This document shows, one piece after another, positions 23,691-33,040 of a stretch of DNA of 64,000 nt. The stretch is taken from contig NZ_QYLP01000022.1 in NCBI RefSeq assembly GCF_003614925.1, positions 1-64,000 on the forward strand, given 5' to 3'. The number at the start of each line of letters is the position of its first letter. Position 1 is the stretch's first letter. This DNA comes from Arthrobacter celericrescens (GTDB taxonomy: Bacteria > Actinomycetota > Actinomycetes > Actinomycetales > Micrococcaceae). Position numbers and translations under genes: made by a program. The notes beneath the pieces were generated by a model that did not search any database, was not told where the DNA came from, and was given only the letters and a program-made list of their open reading frames with translations.

Positions 23691-26600
23691 ATGCGGGTGC
23701 TCTTTTGCTCGGCCTACAAGCCGGAATCGGCGGAAGCCGGCCATGCCCACTTCGCTGCAGTTGGAAGGCTTCTCGGAGCGCTCGGCAATACCGCCTTCTC
23801 GATGGTCGCGGCGTCGGCGGAAGTGGCGGAGCATCTGGACGCGCCGCCGGCCCGCACATTCCTCCATTCCGGGAGCGAAATCGAAACGGAGGCCGAGTTC
23901 ATCCGCGGCTTCGCTTCGGCGGTGCACGCTGGATTCGAGCAGGACGACTTCGATCTCGTCCTCGCCGACGGACTGCTTCTCAACCAGGAACTCGCCCGCC
24001 GGGGGTTTCCCGCCGCGCGCCTCTGGTCCTTCCTGCCGGCCGCCGACGTTGCGTCCCGGACCAGCGCCGGTCCGGACGGGCTCGAAGCTTTGCAAGCCGT
24101 CGTGCAGTATTCGGGCTTCACGCTCGTGGAGGACGCTGCGCAGCGGCACGTGCTGAGGCAGGCCGCGCCGACAGCCAATCACCGGGTCCAGCTCGTGGAC
24201 ACCTGTGACGCCCGTAAGATGCACGCCATGCAGGGGGCGCAGCGCCGGGTCCTCCTGTACAGGCGGCCCGGTGACGAGGATGTGGCCGGCTGGGCCAGCC
24301 GCACCTACCGGATGGCAAGCTCTGTAGCCTCCGCGGACGTCCACGTGATCGTCCTGTGCCACGACGGTCTGTCGATCTTTGAATCCGTGGAGCAGGACTG
24401 CCCCGACGTCACGGTGCTGCAGCCTGCTACCGCCGCGCACCAAGTCGAGAACGGGCGGCTGCTGCCGCGCTTCGCAGCCTGGCATGTTGCCGTAGCTGCG
24501 TCGGACGTTGATTGTTGTGCGGTCCTCACCGATGACCTGGAAACGGTCGTATCCGGATTCACCAACAGCGTCCTGCGGCGCAAATTGTGGCCACTGATTG
24601 ACTTTGGAAGCCTGGAAGAATTCAACCGGTCAAGCCAGCTTTTCCAGCAGTTTGCGGAAACTGCGTCGCGCCTTGTTTTTGTGAGGGACGAGGCCAGGGC
24701 GGTCCTTGAGTCGAGGATTCCGGCGGCGACCTCCAAGGGCGTCCTGCTTCCGACGCTTGGTTTTGGACCGGAAGCAACCCCTTCATCTCCTCCGTCGAAC
24801 ACCGAATCGGATGCGGAGCTTTTCCGCGACTACCTTGACAGGGCGGTCGCGGATTACGCGGCAGTTCCGCTCCTCCCCGTCAAGCGCCGCGTCCTGGTGG
24901 CTGGCCATGATTTCAAGTTTGCCGGTGAGCTCATCGACGTTCTGTCGCAAAGGCAGGACGTGGAACTGCGGGCGGACCACTGGGTGGCCCAAAACCAGCA
25001 GGATGAGGCGCAGAGCCGCACCCTGCTGGAATGGGCCGACCTCATCTTCTGTGAGTTCGCGTCCCATAATGCCGTTTGGTATTCGTGGGAGAAATTGCCG
25101 GGGCAAACCCTGGTGGTCAGGTTCCACGGTTATGAATTGTTTTCACCGTGGATCCAGGAAATCAACCTTGCAAATGTCGACCGGATCATTTTTGTCTCCG
25201 AGTTTTACCGGAACAAAGTGATCGAGGAACTGGGCTGGCCGCGCGAGAAGACCGCCGTTATCCCGAACGTGGTCGACGTCCTGGACCTGAACCGCCCGAA
25301 AAAGGACGGGGCACGCTTCCACATCGGCATCGCCGGAATCGTCCCGATCCTGAAGCGGCCCGATCGTGCACTGGACATCCTCGAGCAGCTGTTGGCCACG
25401 GATCCCCGGTACACGGTCCACATCCGCGGCCGGGCGCCGTGGGACTACGGATGGATGTGGCAGGACGAAGTCATCCGTGAGGCCTATGAGGCCTTCTACG
25501 AGCGGATCGCCCTGAATCCCGGGTTGCGGCGCCGGGTCGCCTTCGATGAATTCGGCCCGGACATGGGCCGCTGGTTCCAGAACATCGGGTGGATGCTGTC
25601 GCCCAGCTTCCGCGAAACATTCCACCTGGCCCCCGTCGAAGGCATGGCATCCGGCGCGGTGCCCGTGGTCTGGGAGCGGGAAGGTGCCGAGGAGATCTTC
25701 GGGAACGAGTGGGTCCACGAGGACACGTCGGCCGCTGTGGAATACATCAAGCGGGTCAACGAAAACCCCGAAGACTACGCCAAGGCCTCGGAGGCCGCGG
25801 TTGCACACGCACGCCAGTTCGACCTGGTGAAGAACGGGCACGAATGGCTGCGGCTCCTCCTGACCCTCGAAGGAACCCACTCGGGCACCCCTGGCGGGAA
25901 CGTCACCGCCGAAGCCTCCGAGGGGCGTTTCCATGCGAAACCCAACAGCGTGTCCCTGTCGCGGCTCTTCGCCGTGCTCGAGCGCGACGGCGACCTGGAC
26001 AGGATCCGGGAACTGGCCGCCGAGCACCCGGACCTCGTCGACCGTCCTTCGCAGCGCTTCCTGTTCGACCGGCGCTGGAAGGAGGGGGTCGAGGCGCTGA
26101 AGGATGAGCTGCCGCGGATCCCTGAACGGAGTGAGGGAGCTGCCTACCTTGTCAGGCCCGAAAGTGTCCTGTTCGTGGTCGACGAAACCCGCAGCGCGGC
26201 ACCGGAGACGGCTTGGCCTGCTGCCGTAGCGGACGGTGTCGCCGGCGGCTCCTTGCACCTCGTGACTGTCGCGTCCGCGGCAATCAATCCGGCGTTCGAC
26301 GCCGAGGACGAAGGACGCACGGAGATCGAACTGGGCGGCGTCGCTGCCGTCCGCATTCCACTCAGGAATTCCGCCGGGCTGCGGTTGCCGAAGTTCGTCC
26401 TTGCCGCAACGGACGCGATCGTGCGCGAGGCGCGCGCCTTCCGGCCGGCTGCCATCGCCGCGCAGGGTGATTTCTGGGTGGCCCTTCCGGCGCTGCTGGC
26501 GGCGCGCCGCCTTGGTGTGCCTTTCCTGAGTGAGGACCTGCAGGACGTTCCCGACGACCGGCGGGATGGCGAGCTTTCGGCCCGGTGCGCTGCACAGGCC

Positions 26601-28109
26601 GACGCGGCGTTCGCTCGAGGATCCGGCCCGTTGGCGTCTGTCTCCCAAGCGCAACAGAGCTACTCAGCGGCCCTCTCGCCGGCCATTCAGCGGGATCTGG
26701 CGTCCATGAAGGTCGGTGTCATCGCCGACCAGTTCACCAGCGCAACGATCGCACATTCCTTTGAGACGGTGCCCCTGTCCAGGACTGAAGGCTTTGTCCA
26801 GGTGGCATCGCTCGACCTCGACGCAATCTTCGTCGAGTCAGCGTGGGAAGGCCCTGACTACCAGTGGCGCCGCGGGGTGGCCTACTACCCGGGCGAAATT
26901 GCCGACCTCGAACGGATCATCAAGGTGGCCCGGGCACGGGATATCCCGGTGATCTTCTGGAACAAGGAAGATCCGGTTCATTTCCGGGCGTTCGAGCGCA
27001 CCGCAGCGATGATGGACCATGTCTTCACGACCGACGCGGACATGGTGGGCAAGTACCTCCAGAACGATGAGTCCGTTGTGCAGACGGTTTCCTCCCTGCC
27101 GTTCTACGCCGAGCCCGCGATCCACAACCCGCTGCCCACGGACCGGCCCTACCAGCACACCGTCAGCTACGCGGGCACCTATTACGGGGACCGCTTCAAG
27201 GAACGCTCCGATGAACTCCACCGGATCCTTGATGCTGCCAAGCTCCACGGTCTGACGATCTACGACCGCCAGGTCAACGTTCCGAACTCGCCGTACCGGT
27301 TCCCGCCGGAGCTGGCTCCCTTCGTCCGTGAAGGCGTGCCCTACCAGGAGGTCCTGAAGGTTTACAAGGCCCATCCGGTGAGCATCAACGTCAACTCGGC
27401 GAACGATTCCCCGACGATGTTCTCCCGGCGCGTGGTCGAGGTCGCCGCGAGCGGGTCCGTGGTCCTGAGCGGCCGCGGCCGGGGGATCACGGAGCAGATC
27501 CAGGGCATCGAAGCGGGCGACTCGGATGAGCGCTGGGCAGAGCTGCTGTCCGGGTGGATGACCGACGAAAAGGTGCGGCTGGAAACCGCATGGAACCAGA
27601 TGCGTACCATCACCCGCTCCCACCTGGCCGACCAGGCACTGACCATCGTGATGAGGACGGCCGGGATTCCCGTCGTCGCGCCGGCCCTGCCGGCTTATGC
27701 GGTGGTAGCCGCCTCCGGTGCCGCCGACGTCGAGGCCATGACCCGTCAAAGCTGGCGGCCGACGGTGGTCTTCGCGGACCATCTCGACGCCGGTGACCGC
27801 GCGACGCTGGAGCAGCACGGGATCGCCGTCGCGCCGGAGTCGGAGCTGGACAGCACCGACGTCGAGTGGCTGGCTAACTGGGAGAACGTGCCAAGCGATA
27901 CCTACTTCGAGGATCTGCTGCACGCAACGCGCTTCGGTGACTGGGACCTCCTGTCCGCACGGCCCTTCGAAGAAGGCGCGGAGCCCGGTGGGCCCATCAT
28001 CGAATTGGAGCGCTGCGGAACGTTCGCCGAAATCCGGCGCGCGGGTTCCGCGACGCCGGAAACGGACCAGTCCGCCCTGACGTGGGTTGTCATCCCGGCA
28101 AGGAGCTAG
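23691..28109 (+). CDS. Giant multi-module glycosyltransferase (GT4-like plus CgeB-like)
   Basis: This 1472-residue cytoplasmic protein has no signal peptide or membrane helix. Residues 1-395 resemble a GT-B N-terminal region of uncertain type. A complete GT-B/GT4-like module (called B here, about 398-735) starts with RRVLVAGHDFKFA and includes the typical SPSFRETFHLAPVEGMASG loop. A partial GT4 module (A', about 820-1000) keeps the N-terminal Rossmann half (ALPALLAARRLGVPF) but lacks a sugar-nucleotide half. A CgeB-like module (C, 1006 to about 1350) has FVESAWEG, FWNKEDPVHF and SPTMFSRRVVEVAASG. A short C-terminal domain follows. Modules A, B and C recur in the 1503-residue protein in a circularly permuted order. 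It probably builds a surface glycan with its neighbours; donor and acceptor are unknown. Confidence 0.85.
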   Translation: MRVLFCSAYKPESAEAGHAHFAAVGRLLGALGNTAFSMVAASAEVAEHLDAPPARTFLHSGSEIETEAEFIRGFASAVHAGFEQDDFDLVLADGLLLNQELARRGFPAARLWSFLPAADVASRTSAGPDGLEALQAVVQYSGFTLVEDAAQRHVLRQAAPTANHRVQLVDTCDARKMHAMQGAQRRVLLYRRPGDEDVAGWASRTYRMASSVASADVHVIVLCHDGLSIFESVEQDCPDVTVLQPATAAHQVENGRLLPRFAAWHVAVAASDVDCCAVLTDDLETVVSGFTNSVLRRKLWPLIDFGSLEEFNRSSQLFQQFAETASRLVFVRDEARAVLESRIPAATSKGVLLPTLGFGPEATPSSPPSNTESDAELFRDYLDRAVADYAAVPLLPVKRRVLVAGHDFKFAGELIDVLSQRQDVELRADHWVAQNQQDEAQSRTLLEWADLIFCEFASHNAVWYSWEKLPGQTLVVRFHGYELFSPWIQEINLANVDRIIFVSEFYRNKVIEELGWPREKTAVIPNVVDVLDLNRPKKDGARFHIGIAGIVPILKRPDRALDILEQLLATDPRYTVHIRGRAPWDYGWMWQDEVIREAYEAFYERIALNPGLRRRVAFDEFGPDMGRWFQNIGWMLSPSFRETFHLAPVEGMASGAVPVVWEREGAEEIFGNEWVHEDTSAAVEYIKRVNENPEDYAKASEAAVAHARQFDLVKNGHEWLRLLLTLEGTHSGTPGGNVTAEASEGRFHAKPNSVSLSRLFAVLERDGDLDRIRELAAEHPDLVDRPSQRFLFDRRWKEGVEALKDELPRIPERSEGAAYLVRPESVLFVVDETRSAAPETAWPAAVADGVAGGSLHLVTVASAAINPAFDAEDEGRTEIELGGVAAVRIPLRNSAGLRLPKFVLAATDAIVREARAFRPAAIAAQGDFWVALPALLAARRLGVPFLSEDLQDVPDDRRDGELSARCAAQADAAFARGSGPLASVSQAQQSYSAALSPAIQRDLASMKVGVIADQFTSATIAHSFETVPLSRTEGFVQVASLDLDAIFVESAWEGPDYQWRRGVAYYPGEIADLERIIKVARARDIPVIFWNKEDPVHFRAFERTAAMMDHVFTTDADMVGKYLQNDESVVQTVSSLPFYAEPAIHNPLPTDRPYQHTVSYAGTYYGDRFKERSDELHRILDAAKLHGLTIYDRQVNVPNSPYRFPPELAPFVREGVPYQEVLKVYKAHPVSINVNSANDSPTMFSRRVVEVAASGSVVLSGRGRGITEQIQGIEAGDSDERWAELLSGWMTDEKVRLETAWNQMRTITRSHLADQALTIVMRTAGIPVVAPALPAYAVVAASGAADVEAMTRQSWRPTVVFADHLDAGDRATLEQHGIAVAPESELDSTDVEWLANWENVPSDTYFEDLLHATRFGDWDLLSARPFEEGAEPGGPIIELERCGTFAEIRRAGSATPETDQSALTWVVIPARS

Positions 28110-28147
28110 CTTTCAGGACTGCACCTGAAGCTGCTTATTGCAAACCC

Positions 28148-29164
28148 ATGCCACAAGAACGAGAGAGCGACATACAAGTGGAAGAGCACGACGAGTTCTA
28201 CGGCGTACCGGTTGTCCACCTTGAGAGCATCGACGGCTTCAAGCCCACAACGGCGGATGACGAAAGGATCTACACCCTCGCCATCGGCGATGGAATGACC
28301 CTGTCATTTCTGGTCAATTCCCAAAAGAGCGTCCGCGGCGAACTGCGCGCAGGATTCCACGCCGCAAAGGGGCCCAGTACGCCTGACGGCCGCTATTTCG
28401 CCCCGGTGGCCATTTCGAGGAATTCCCGTTCTCCGTTTGTGCTCTTCTCCGACCCGACCCTGACGCTTGCTCCTGCGAACAGGTTGTCGTGGTACCTCGG
28501 CACCCCGGCGGTTGATCCCGATGACTGGATGGAAGCGATCGTCCGCAAGGTGATGGCCGCGTCCGGTGCACGCTACCTGGTGTTGGAGGGCTCGTCCGCC
28601 GGCGGGTTTGTGGCGATGAGGATGGGCGCCAGGTTCGCCAACTCAGTTGCCGTCCCACGCATTCCGCAGACTGACGTCTTCCGCTACTCCATCCGCACGC
28701 CCATCCTGGAAACGCTGCGGGCTGCATGGCCAGGCCTGTCCTATGACGAGATCATGGCGGACTTCTCGCATCGGTTCCGTATCGCGGATCGCTACACAGA
28801 CCCGCGCTGGAACAGGGGAAACCTGATCTCGTACGTCCACAACGCGGGCGACACTTGGCACACCGTGGAGCATCTCGAACCCTTCCTGGCCGAGCTCGGC
28901 GAGTCCTCCGGGGCATTCCTTGCCTTGGACGGGCGCGTCTCGATTTCACGGCCCTACGTTGGGGACGGACACATCGGCATCCCGTCCATGTGCTGGCCGG
29001 GCGACGCCGAGATTGCATTGGCACGGTTGAAGTCCCTGCGGCCGCTTGAAGGATTGCCGGACGGGGAAGAAGAAATGTTTGCCCCGCCTTCGGGGATGGA
29101 ACGGTCCGAGCTCGCCGGAAGCGCGCGGCAGGATTCGGTGTCCAAGCACTTTACGTCGTTTTAG
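28148..29164 (+). CDS. Alpha/beta-hydrolase-fold protein (Asp2-like)
   Basis: This 338-residue protein has the nucleophile elbow G-S-S150-A-G in LVLEGSSAGGFVAMRMG, followed by PQTDVFRYS and a late GDGHIGIP that could supply the catalytic His. The stretch FSDPTLTLAPANRLSWYLGT is shared with the 660-residue protein encoded opposite (VSDPSLELHETLGLAWYTGS), so the two are related. Asp2 proteins of streptococcal accessory Sec systems have this fold and O-acetylate glycans; a similar job on a surface glycan is an inference. The ATG at 28148 lacks a good ribosome-binding site; a GTG at 28178 with GAGAG upstream is an alternative. It follows the giant glycosyltransferase by 38 bases. Confidence 0.7.
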   Translation: MPQERESDIQVEEHDEFYGVPVVHLESIDGFKPTTADDERIYTLAIGDGMTLSFLVNSQKSVRGELRAGFHAAKGPSTPDGRYFAPVAISRNSRSPFVLFSDPTLTLAPANRLSWYLGTPAVDPDDWMEAIVRKVMAASGARYLVLEGSSAGGFVAMRMGARFANSVAVPRIPQTDVFRYSIRTPILETLRAAWPGLSYDEIMADFSHRFRIADRYTDPRWNRGNLISYVHNAGDTWHTVEHLEPFLAELGESSGAFLALDGRVSISRPYVGDGHIGIPSMCWPGDAEIALARLKSLRPLEGLPDGEEEMFAPPSGMERSELAGSARQDSVSKHFTSF

Positions 29165-29190
29165 GCAGGCAGCCTGCCGCCGAATACAAA

Positions 29191-29224
29191 CAAGGGGAGC
29201 CAGCCTGCCGGCTGGCTCCCCTTG
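29191..29224. terminator. Bidirectional terminator between convergent glycan genes
   Basis: A perfect 15-bp stem pairs 29191-29205 with 29210-29224 around TGCC. It lies exactly between the two convergent hydrolase genes. Confidence 0.8.
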
Positions 29225-29227
29225 CGG

Positions 29228-31210
29228 TTAATCTGAGATCTTTGCAAGCTCGTCCAGCAGGTGGATGGATACCCCGTCGACGAAATGGTACGGGGCGGGC
29301 CCCCACCTGTGCTTGCTGTCGGCTACGAGCAGCCGCTCCGGATAGTCGATGAAGCGGATCTCCGGATGGGCGGCGAGGTCGGCGTACAAGCGGTTGAGGA
29401 CAGCGTTGTGGTGCGCGATGTCGGGCTGGTTGGGAAGCTCGGTGCCGTCGTCGGTGACTGTGGCCCAAAAGACCCGGTTCACGATGATCTTGGAGGCCGG
29501 GCATGCGGCGAGCAGCCGTTCCAGGCCCGCCTTCCAACGCTCGTAGTAGTCCTCTGATCCGACGCGCAGGAGCTGCTCGGACGTCGCCGTTGCCCCTGTC
29601 TTCTGCAGCTCCGTTGAATACGCGATCACGGTGTCCTTGTACGGCATCATACGGATCCGCTCGTCGATGAGATCCACCAGCAGATAGTCGAAGTCTGAAT
29701 CCCTAAGCAGGCCGTCCAGCTGCTTGCTGACGTCTGCCTTGACCATGCGCCGCTGGAACGGGCTCTCAATGGAGTGGAGCTCCACATCGACGTCCTTCGG
29801 CGCCTGGGCGAAGGCGCTGCCGAACGGTGAACGCGCAATGTAGTTCACCAGCTCGAAGCCGTGATCCAGCGCAAATGCGTCCCGGGTGACGCAGCTGCCG
29901 TAGATGAAGAAGCGCGACGGGACCAGCTCATGCGCCGCCGCGGCTTCGAGCGAAAACAGTTCATTGTTGAAACCATCGCGGACGCGGACCTGCACAGTCA
30001 GTCCCGGTTGCGGGCCGTCGACCGGAAAAACACACTCGGTGTCGGCTGCGTACCACTTCGCGTTGGTGGCGGTGCCGTCGGCTTCCTGCGTGAAGAAACC
30101 GAAGCGCAGCCCGCCGTACCCCAACGGCACGTCGCCGAGATTGACGCGGGCGAGGGGGCCGCCGTCGTGTTCCATATCCAGGTCCAGCGACAGCTGCGTT
30201 TCGAGGTCACCCTTCAGATGACGCAGGTCCCGGGGCTCGAACCCAGGCTGCTGTCCGGGCACGAGGCCGGATTCCTTGAAGGAGGAGACCACGTCCCGGG
30301 CTGTCCGCGCAGGATCGAGCAGGTCCTTCACGAGCGACGTGACGCACTCCGGCGGGAGCGCTGCATGGTCGGCCCCGAAGTGGGTGATCCAGACTGCGTG
30401 GTTGAGCCCGTGGTGGTACAGGCCCCGGCCCTGGTGCTTATAACTGCCAGCCTCGATGAACGGGGCAGTGTGGACGGGTACGTGCCAGTCCGTTGCGTTC
30501 TGGATGAACACGGTGCGCTTGGGCCGAAGCCCTGCCGCCAGGTCCGGGAGAAGGGAGAGCGGCACTCCGGCGTCGGCGAGTTCCTGCCGCACCTGCGGCT
30601 TCCAGTCCTCGGACTGGACGGCTGTTCTTGTGCGCTCCGGAAACGCTGTCTCCAGGTAGTGCCGCACGAACTTCTCGTTGTATTCGAGAATGTCTGTTTG
30701 CGCATTCCACACGAAGACCGAGGCGAGGTCACCCAGCTTTTGGCCGTAGAAGAGGGCGGAGTAGCCCCCGCCGGACCCTCCCACGAGCAGGAGTTCGCGG
30801 CCGGCGGTACCGGAGAGAGCCCGAAGGACTGTCAGGAGCTGTTCGTGGAGGCGCTGGCCTTCGCTGCCCGTGTACCAGGCCAGGCCGAGTGTCTCGTGGA
30901 GTTCGAGGGAAGGATCGGACACCGAGATGTACGGGAAGCCGCCGGTAAGCGAGACATTCTCGCCCGAAAAGAACGGCCCGGCCTTGGCTTCGCGGTTCTG
31001 CACGGCACCGGAGAAGAACACCGGCACAGCAACGGAGGGTCGCTCGAAGGGCTGGCCGCTGATGATGAGGTCCAGGCTCGGGCCGCCATCGAGTTCAACC
31101 GTGTGCACCCCGTCGTCCCAGGTATCTTCCGCGCAAAAGGCGGCGACCGAATCCCACGTTATGTGCGGCGTCTTCCACCGCCCGTAGTTTCGCTCGAGCT
31201 TGGATGTCAT
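29228..31210 (-). CDS. Alpha/beta-hydrolase fused to a DUF6270 (SGNH-like) domain
   Basis: This 660-residue protein joins two possible esterase or acyltransferase domains. The N-terminal part (to about 330) is alpha/beta-hydrolase-like with the elbow LLLVGGSGGGYSAL near residue 147 and a shared NAQTDILEYN motif. A beta-rich linker follows (about 340-430). The C-terminal part (from about 432) is DUF6270-like: FFIYGSCVTRDAF, the acidic DYLLVDLIDERI, and WGPAPYHFVDG. These blocks suggest an SGNH-like arrangement with Ser in GSC and His in PYHF, although that is my reading. It starts within the stop codon of the FkbM gene (ATGA overlap) and so is its operon partner. No signal peptide is seen, so it should act in the cytoplasm. 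Confidence 0.72.
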   Translation of the reverse strand: MTSKLERNYGRWKTPHITWDSVAAFCAEDTWDDGVHTVELDGGPSLDLIISGQPFERPSVAVPVFFSGAVQNREAKAGPFFSGENVSLTGGFPYISVSDPSLELHETLGLAWYTGSEGQRLHEQLLTVLRALSGTAGRELLLVGGSGGGYSALFYGQKLGDLASVFVWNAQTDILEYNEKFVRHYLETAFPERTRTAVQSEDWKPQVRQELADAGVPLSLLPDLAAGLRPKRTVFIQNATDWHVPVHTAPFIEAGSYKHQGRGLYHHGLNHAVWITHFGADHAALPPECVTSLVKDLLDPARTARDVVSSFKESGLVPGQQPGFEPRDLRHLKGDLETQLSLDLDMEHDGGPLARVNLGDVPLGYGGLRFGFFTQEADGTATNAKWYAADTECVFPVDGPQPGLTVQVRVRDGFNNELFSLEAAAAHELVPSRFFIYGSCVTRDAFALDHGFELVNYIARSPFGSAFAQAPKDVDVELHSIESPFQRRMVKADVSKQLDGLLRDSDFDYLLVDLIDERIRMMPYKDTVIAYSTELQKTGATATSEQLLRVGSEDYYERWKAGLERLLAACPASKIIVNRVFWATVTDDGTELPNQPDIAHHNAVLNRLYADLAAHPEIRFIDYPERLLVADSKHRWGPAPYHFVDGVSIHLLDELAKISD

Positions 31211-32223
31211 TTCTTTGTTCCTCGCAGTTCGGAGATCTCGTTTTCCAGTTCTGCGATCCTCCGCGAGGACGATTCCTGGAGGCTGCGCAGTTCCTCCAAG
31301 AGCGCGCGGATCTCGGTGATCTGATCGCTTTCCGTCTCACCCGCAACGGGAGCAGGCTTCCGTGGCTCGCTCTCCCGGGGTTCCATCCGGCTGTTGATTT
31401 CCCGGAGGGCCTCCCGATGGAGTCGTTCCGTGTACCTGTTGGAGCGCAGGAGCCGGGAATCAAGGTCCTTGTGCATGTCCCGGATGGCCTGCAGCTGCAG
31501 GCCCTGGAAGCTCACGATCGCCGCCTGCTCCGATGTGGTCCGCGCCGGTGCAAGGATGTACGTCGGGGTTGCGTTGTAGACGCCCAGGCGAACATAGTCG
31601 ATGGTCTCGAGGACGTCTTCGAGTGCCTGCAGCTCGGCAGGGTTGTTCAATTCGCATGAAATGAACGGTCGATCCCGCTCGATCAGGGCCAGGCCTCCAC
31701 GGATGACCTCCAGGTCCATTCCCTCGACATCTATCTTGATGAGGGAGACGCGGCCGCTGATGGCTTCGTTGTCGAGGGATGTCAGCGGAAGGTCGCCGTC
31801 TTCGGATTGGACGAGTGTGGTCGCGCCCAGGTTCGATTCATCGAATTTATTGATTCGTGCCTGCCCTGGCGCGGCTCCGACTGCGAATGGACGGACCTCG
31901 ATATTCGTATCCGCATAATTGATTTCGACGTTGTGCAGCAGGCACTCGAGGGTTGTTTCAACCGGCTCGAAAGCGATGACGTTGCATTGGAGAAGTTTCG
32001 CAAAGTACAGCGAGTGGTTTCCGATATTCGCTCCGACGTCCACCACGAGGCTTCCGGGCGAAAGAACCGGGGCCACGGCGTCAAGAAACGGGCGTTCGTA
32101 GAAGTCGCCGGTGGTCCTGATGACTTTGCTGATGTGGTCTACCTGCGACGGCAATTCGAATCTGACGTCGACCTCGCCGGCACGGACTGTCACAATATCG
32201 GACTTCATCAATCCTTCTGCCAT
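31207..32223 (-). CDS. FkbM-family methyltransferase with C-terminal coiled coil
   Basis: This 338-residue SAM-dependent methyltransferase shows VVDVGANIGNHSLYFAK, the acidic FEPVETTLE, and the FkbM signature LIKIDVEGMDLEVIRGG. Residues from about 240 on are highly charged and end in a predicted coiled coil (ALLEELRSLQESSSRRIAEL), which is not part of the usual family and could mediate assembly with the giant glycosyltransferase. FkbM enzymes O-methylate sugars or polyketides. Two starts are possible: ATG at 32223, or ATG at 32208 with a closer GAAGG. The 181 bases upstream, to the DUF1697 gene, hold nothing but its promoter. Confidence 0.85.
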   Translation of the reverse strand: MAEGLMKSDIVTVRAGEVDVRFELPSQVDHISKVIRTTGDFYERPFLDAVAPVLSPGSLVVDVGANIGNHSLYFAKLLQCNVIAFEPVETTLECLLHNVEINYADTNIEVRPFAVGAAPGQARINKFDESNLGATTLVQSEDGDLPLTSLDNEAISGRVSLIKIDVEGMDLEVIRGGLALIERDRPFISCELNNPAELQALEDVLETIDYVRLGVYNATPTYILAPARTTSEQAAIVSFQGLQLQAIRDMHKDLDSRLLRSNRYTERLHREALREINSRMEPRESEPRKPAPVAGETESDQITEIRALLEELRSLQESSSRRIAELENEISELRGTKK

Positions 32224-32404
32224 TTCAACCAGCTCCTCTTGGACCCGGCGCTCGATTCGTCAGGCTCTCGCCGCAACGTGGTGGGCCGGACCTTCGTTTG
32301 CCCCCAAGACGGGAAGCCTCCCGCAACGTCATGCAATGCTATCGCTTCCGCCGCGGGCGTCCCGCCAGATGTCGGATCCCGGCGGACCCTGTGCCCCGGT
32401 TCCG

Positions 32405-32956
32405 TTACAGCTGCCCGACGGCGTCCTGCACCTTGATCATCGTGCGCAGGTTCCGGGTGGTGGTCGCCGCCTTGTAGCGGGCCTTCGCGGTGATCTTACT
32501 GAAGGGGCTGTCGAGGGTGCCGCCGGCAGGAGCCAGCCAGGCGATCGCCTCGGGGCCGAGCCGCTTGAGGTCCACGCCGCCGTCGGCCGCGCTGCCAAGG
32601 GCGGATCCGGCGTCGAACAGCTCATCCAGCACCGCGGCATCCGAGGAAAGTGTGACGTAGCTGTGCGTGGACTTGTCATCCGGGGGATAGGGGCACGCCT
32701 TCACCAGTTCGGCCACCCGTGCGCCGCTCAGCACAACCACCCAGGCGTCGTAGCCGAAGGAATCGCGCAGGCACTTTTCGAAGCGCTCCTTGACGTCGGA
32801 TGCGTTGAAGTCACTCCTGAGTACTACATTGCCGCTGGCCAGCAGGGTTTTGACGCCTTCGAAGGGAAGGCCGCCAAGGGCTGCCTTGAGTTCGGCCATC
32901 TTGATGTTGATTCCGCCTACGTTGATTCCCCGCAGGAATACCGCATAGCTGTCCAT
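32405..32956 (-). CDS. DUF1697 domain-containing protein
   Basis: This 183-residue protein matches DUF1697: it opens with YAVFLRGINVGGINIKMAEL, continues with LLASGNVVLRS, and ends with TTTRNLRTMIKV. The function of the family is unknown; members are small soluble proteins common in soil bacteria. The ATG at 32956 is chosen because the family always begins just before the FLRGINVGG motif. It is divergent from the GAF histidine kinase and marks the end of the glycan block. Confidence 0.88.
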   Translation of the reverse strand: MDSYAVFLRGINVGGINIKMAELKAALGGLPFEGVKTLLASGNVVLRSDFNASDVKERFEKCLRDSFGYDAWVVVLSGARVAELVKACPYPPDDKSTHSYVTLSSDAAVLDELFDAGSALGSAADGGVDLKRLGPEAIAWLAPAGGTLDSPFSKITAKARYKAATTTRNLRTMIKVQDAVGQL

Positions 32957-33040
32957 GCGCCCCACCCTACAACGCGGGTTTTCGCAGCCTGATGCCGGTA
33001 TCATCGGCAGGACATCGGTAAGTAGCTGGGGAGATACTCA

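Noticed and set aside
32139-32151. A third partial copy (13 bases, CTACCTGCGACGG) of the 18-bp repeat flanking the RES gene
   Set aside because: It lies inside the FkbM coding sequence with no composition change around it. In GC-rich coding DNA a 13-base match is not strong evidence of another attachment site.
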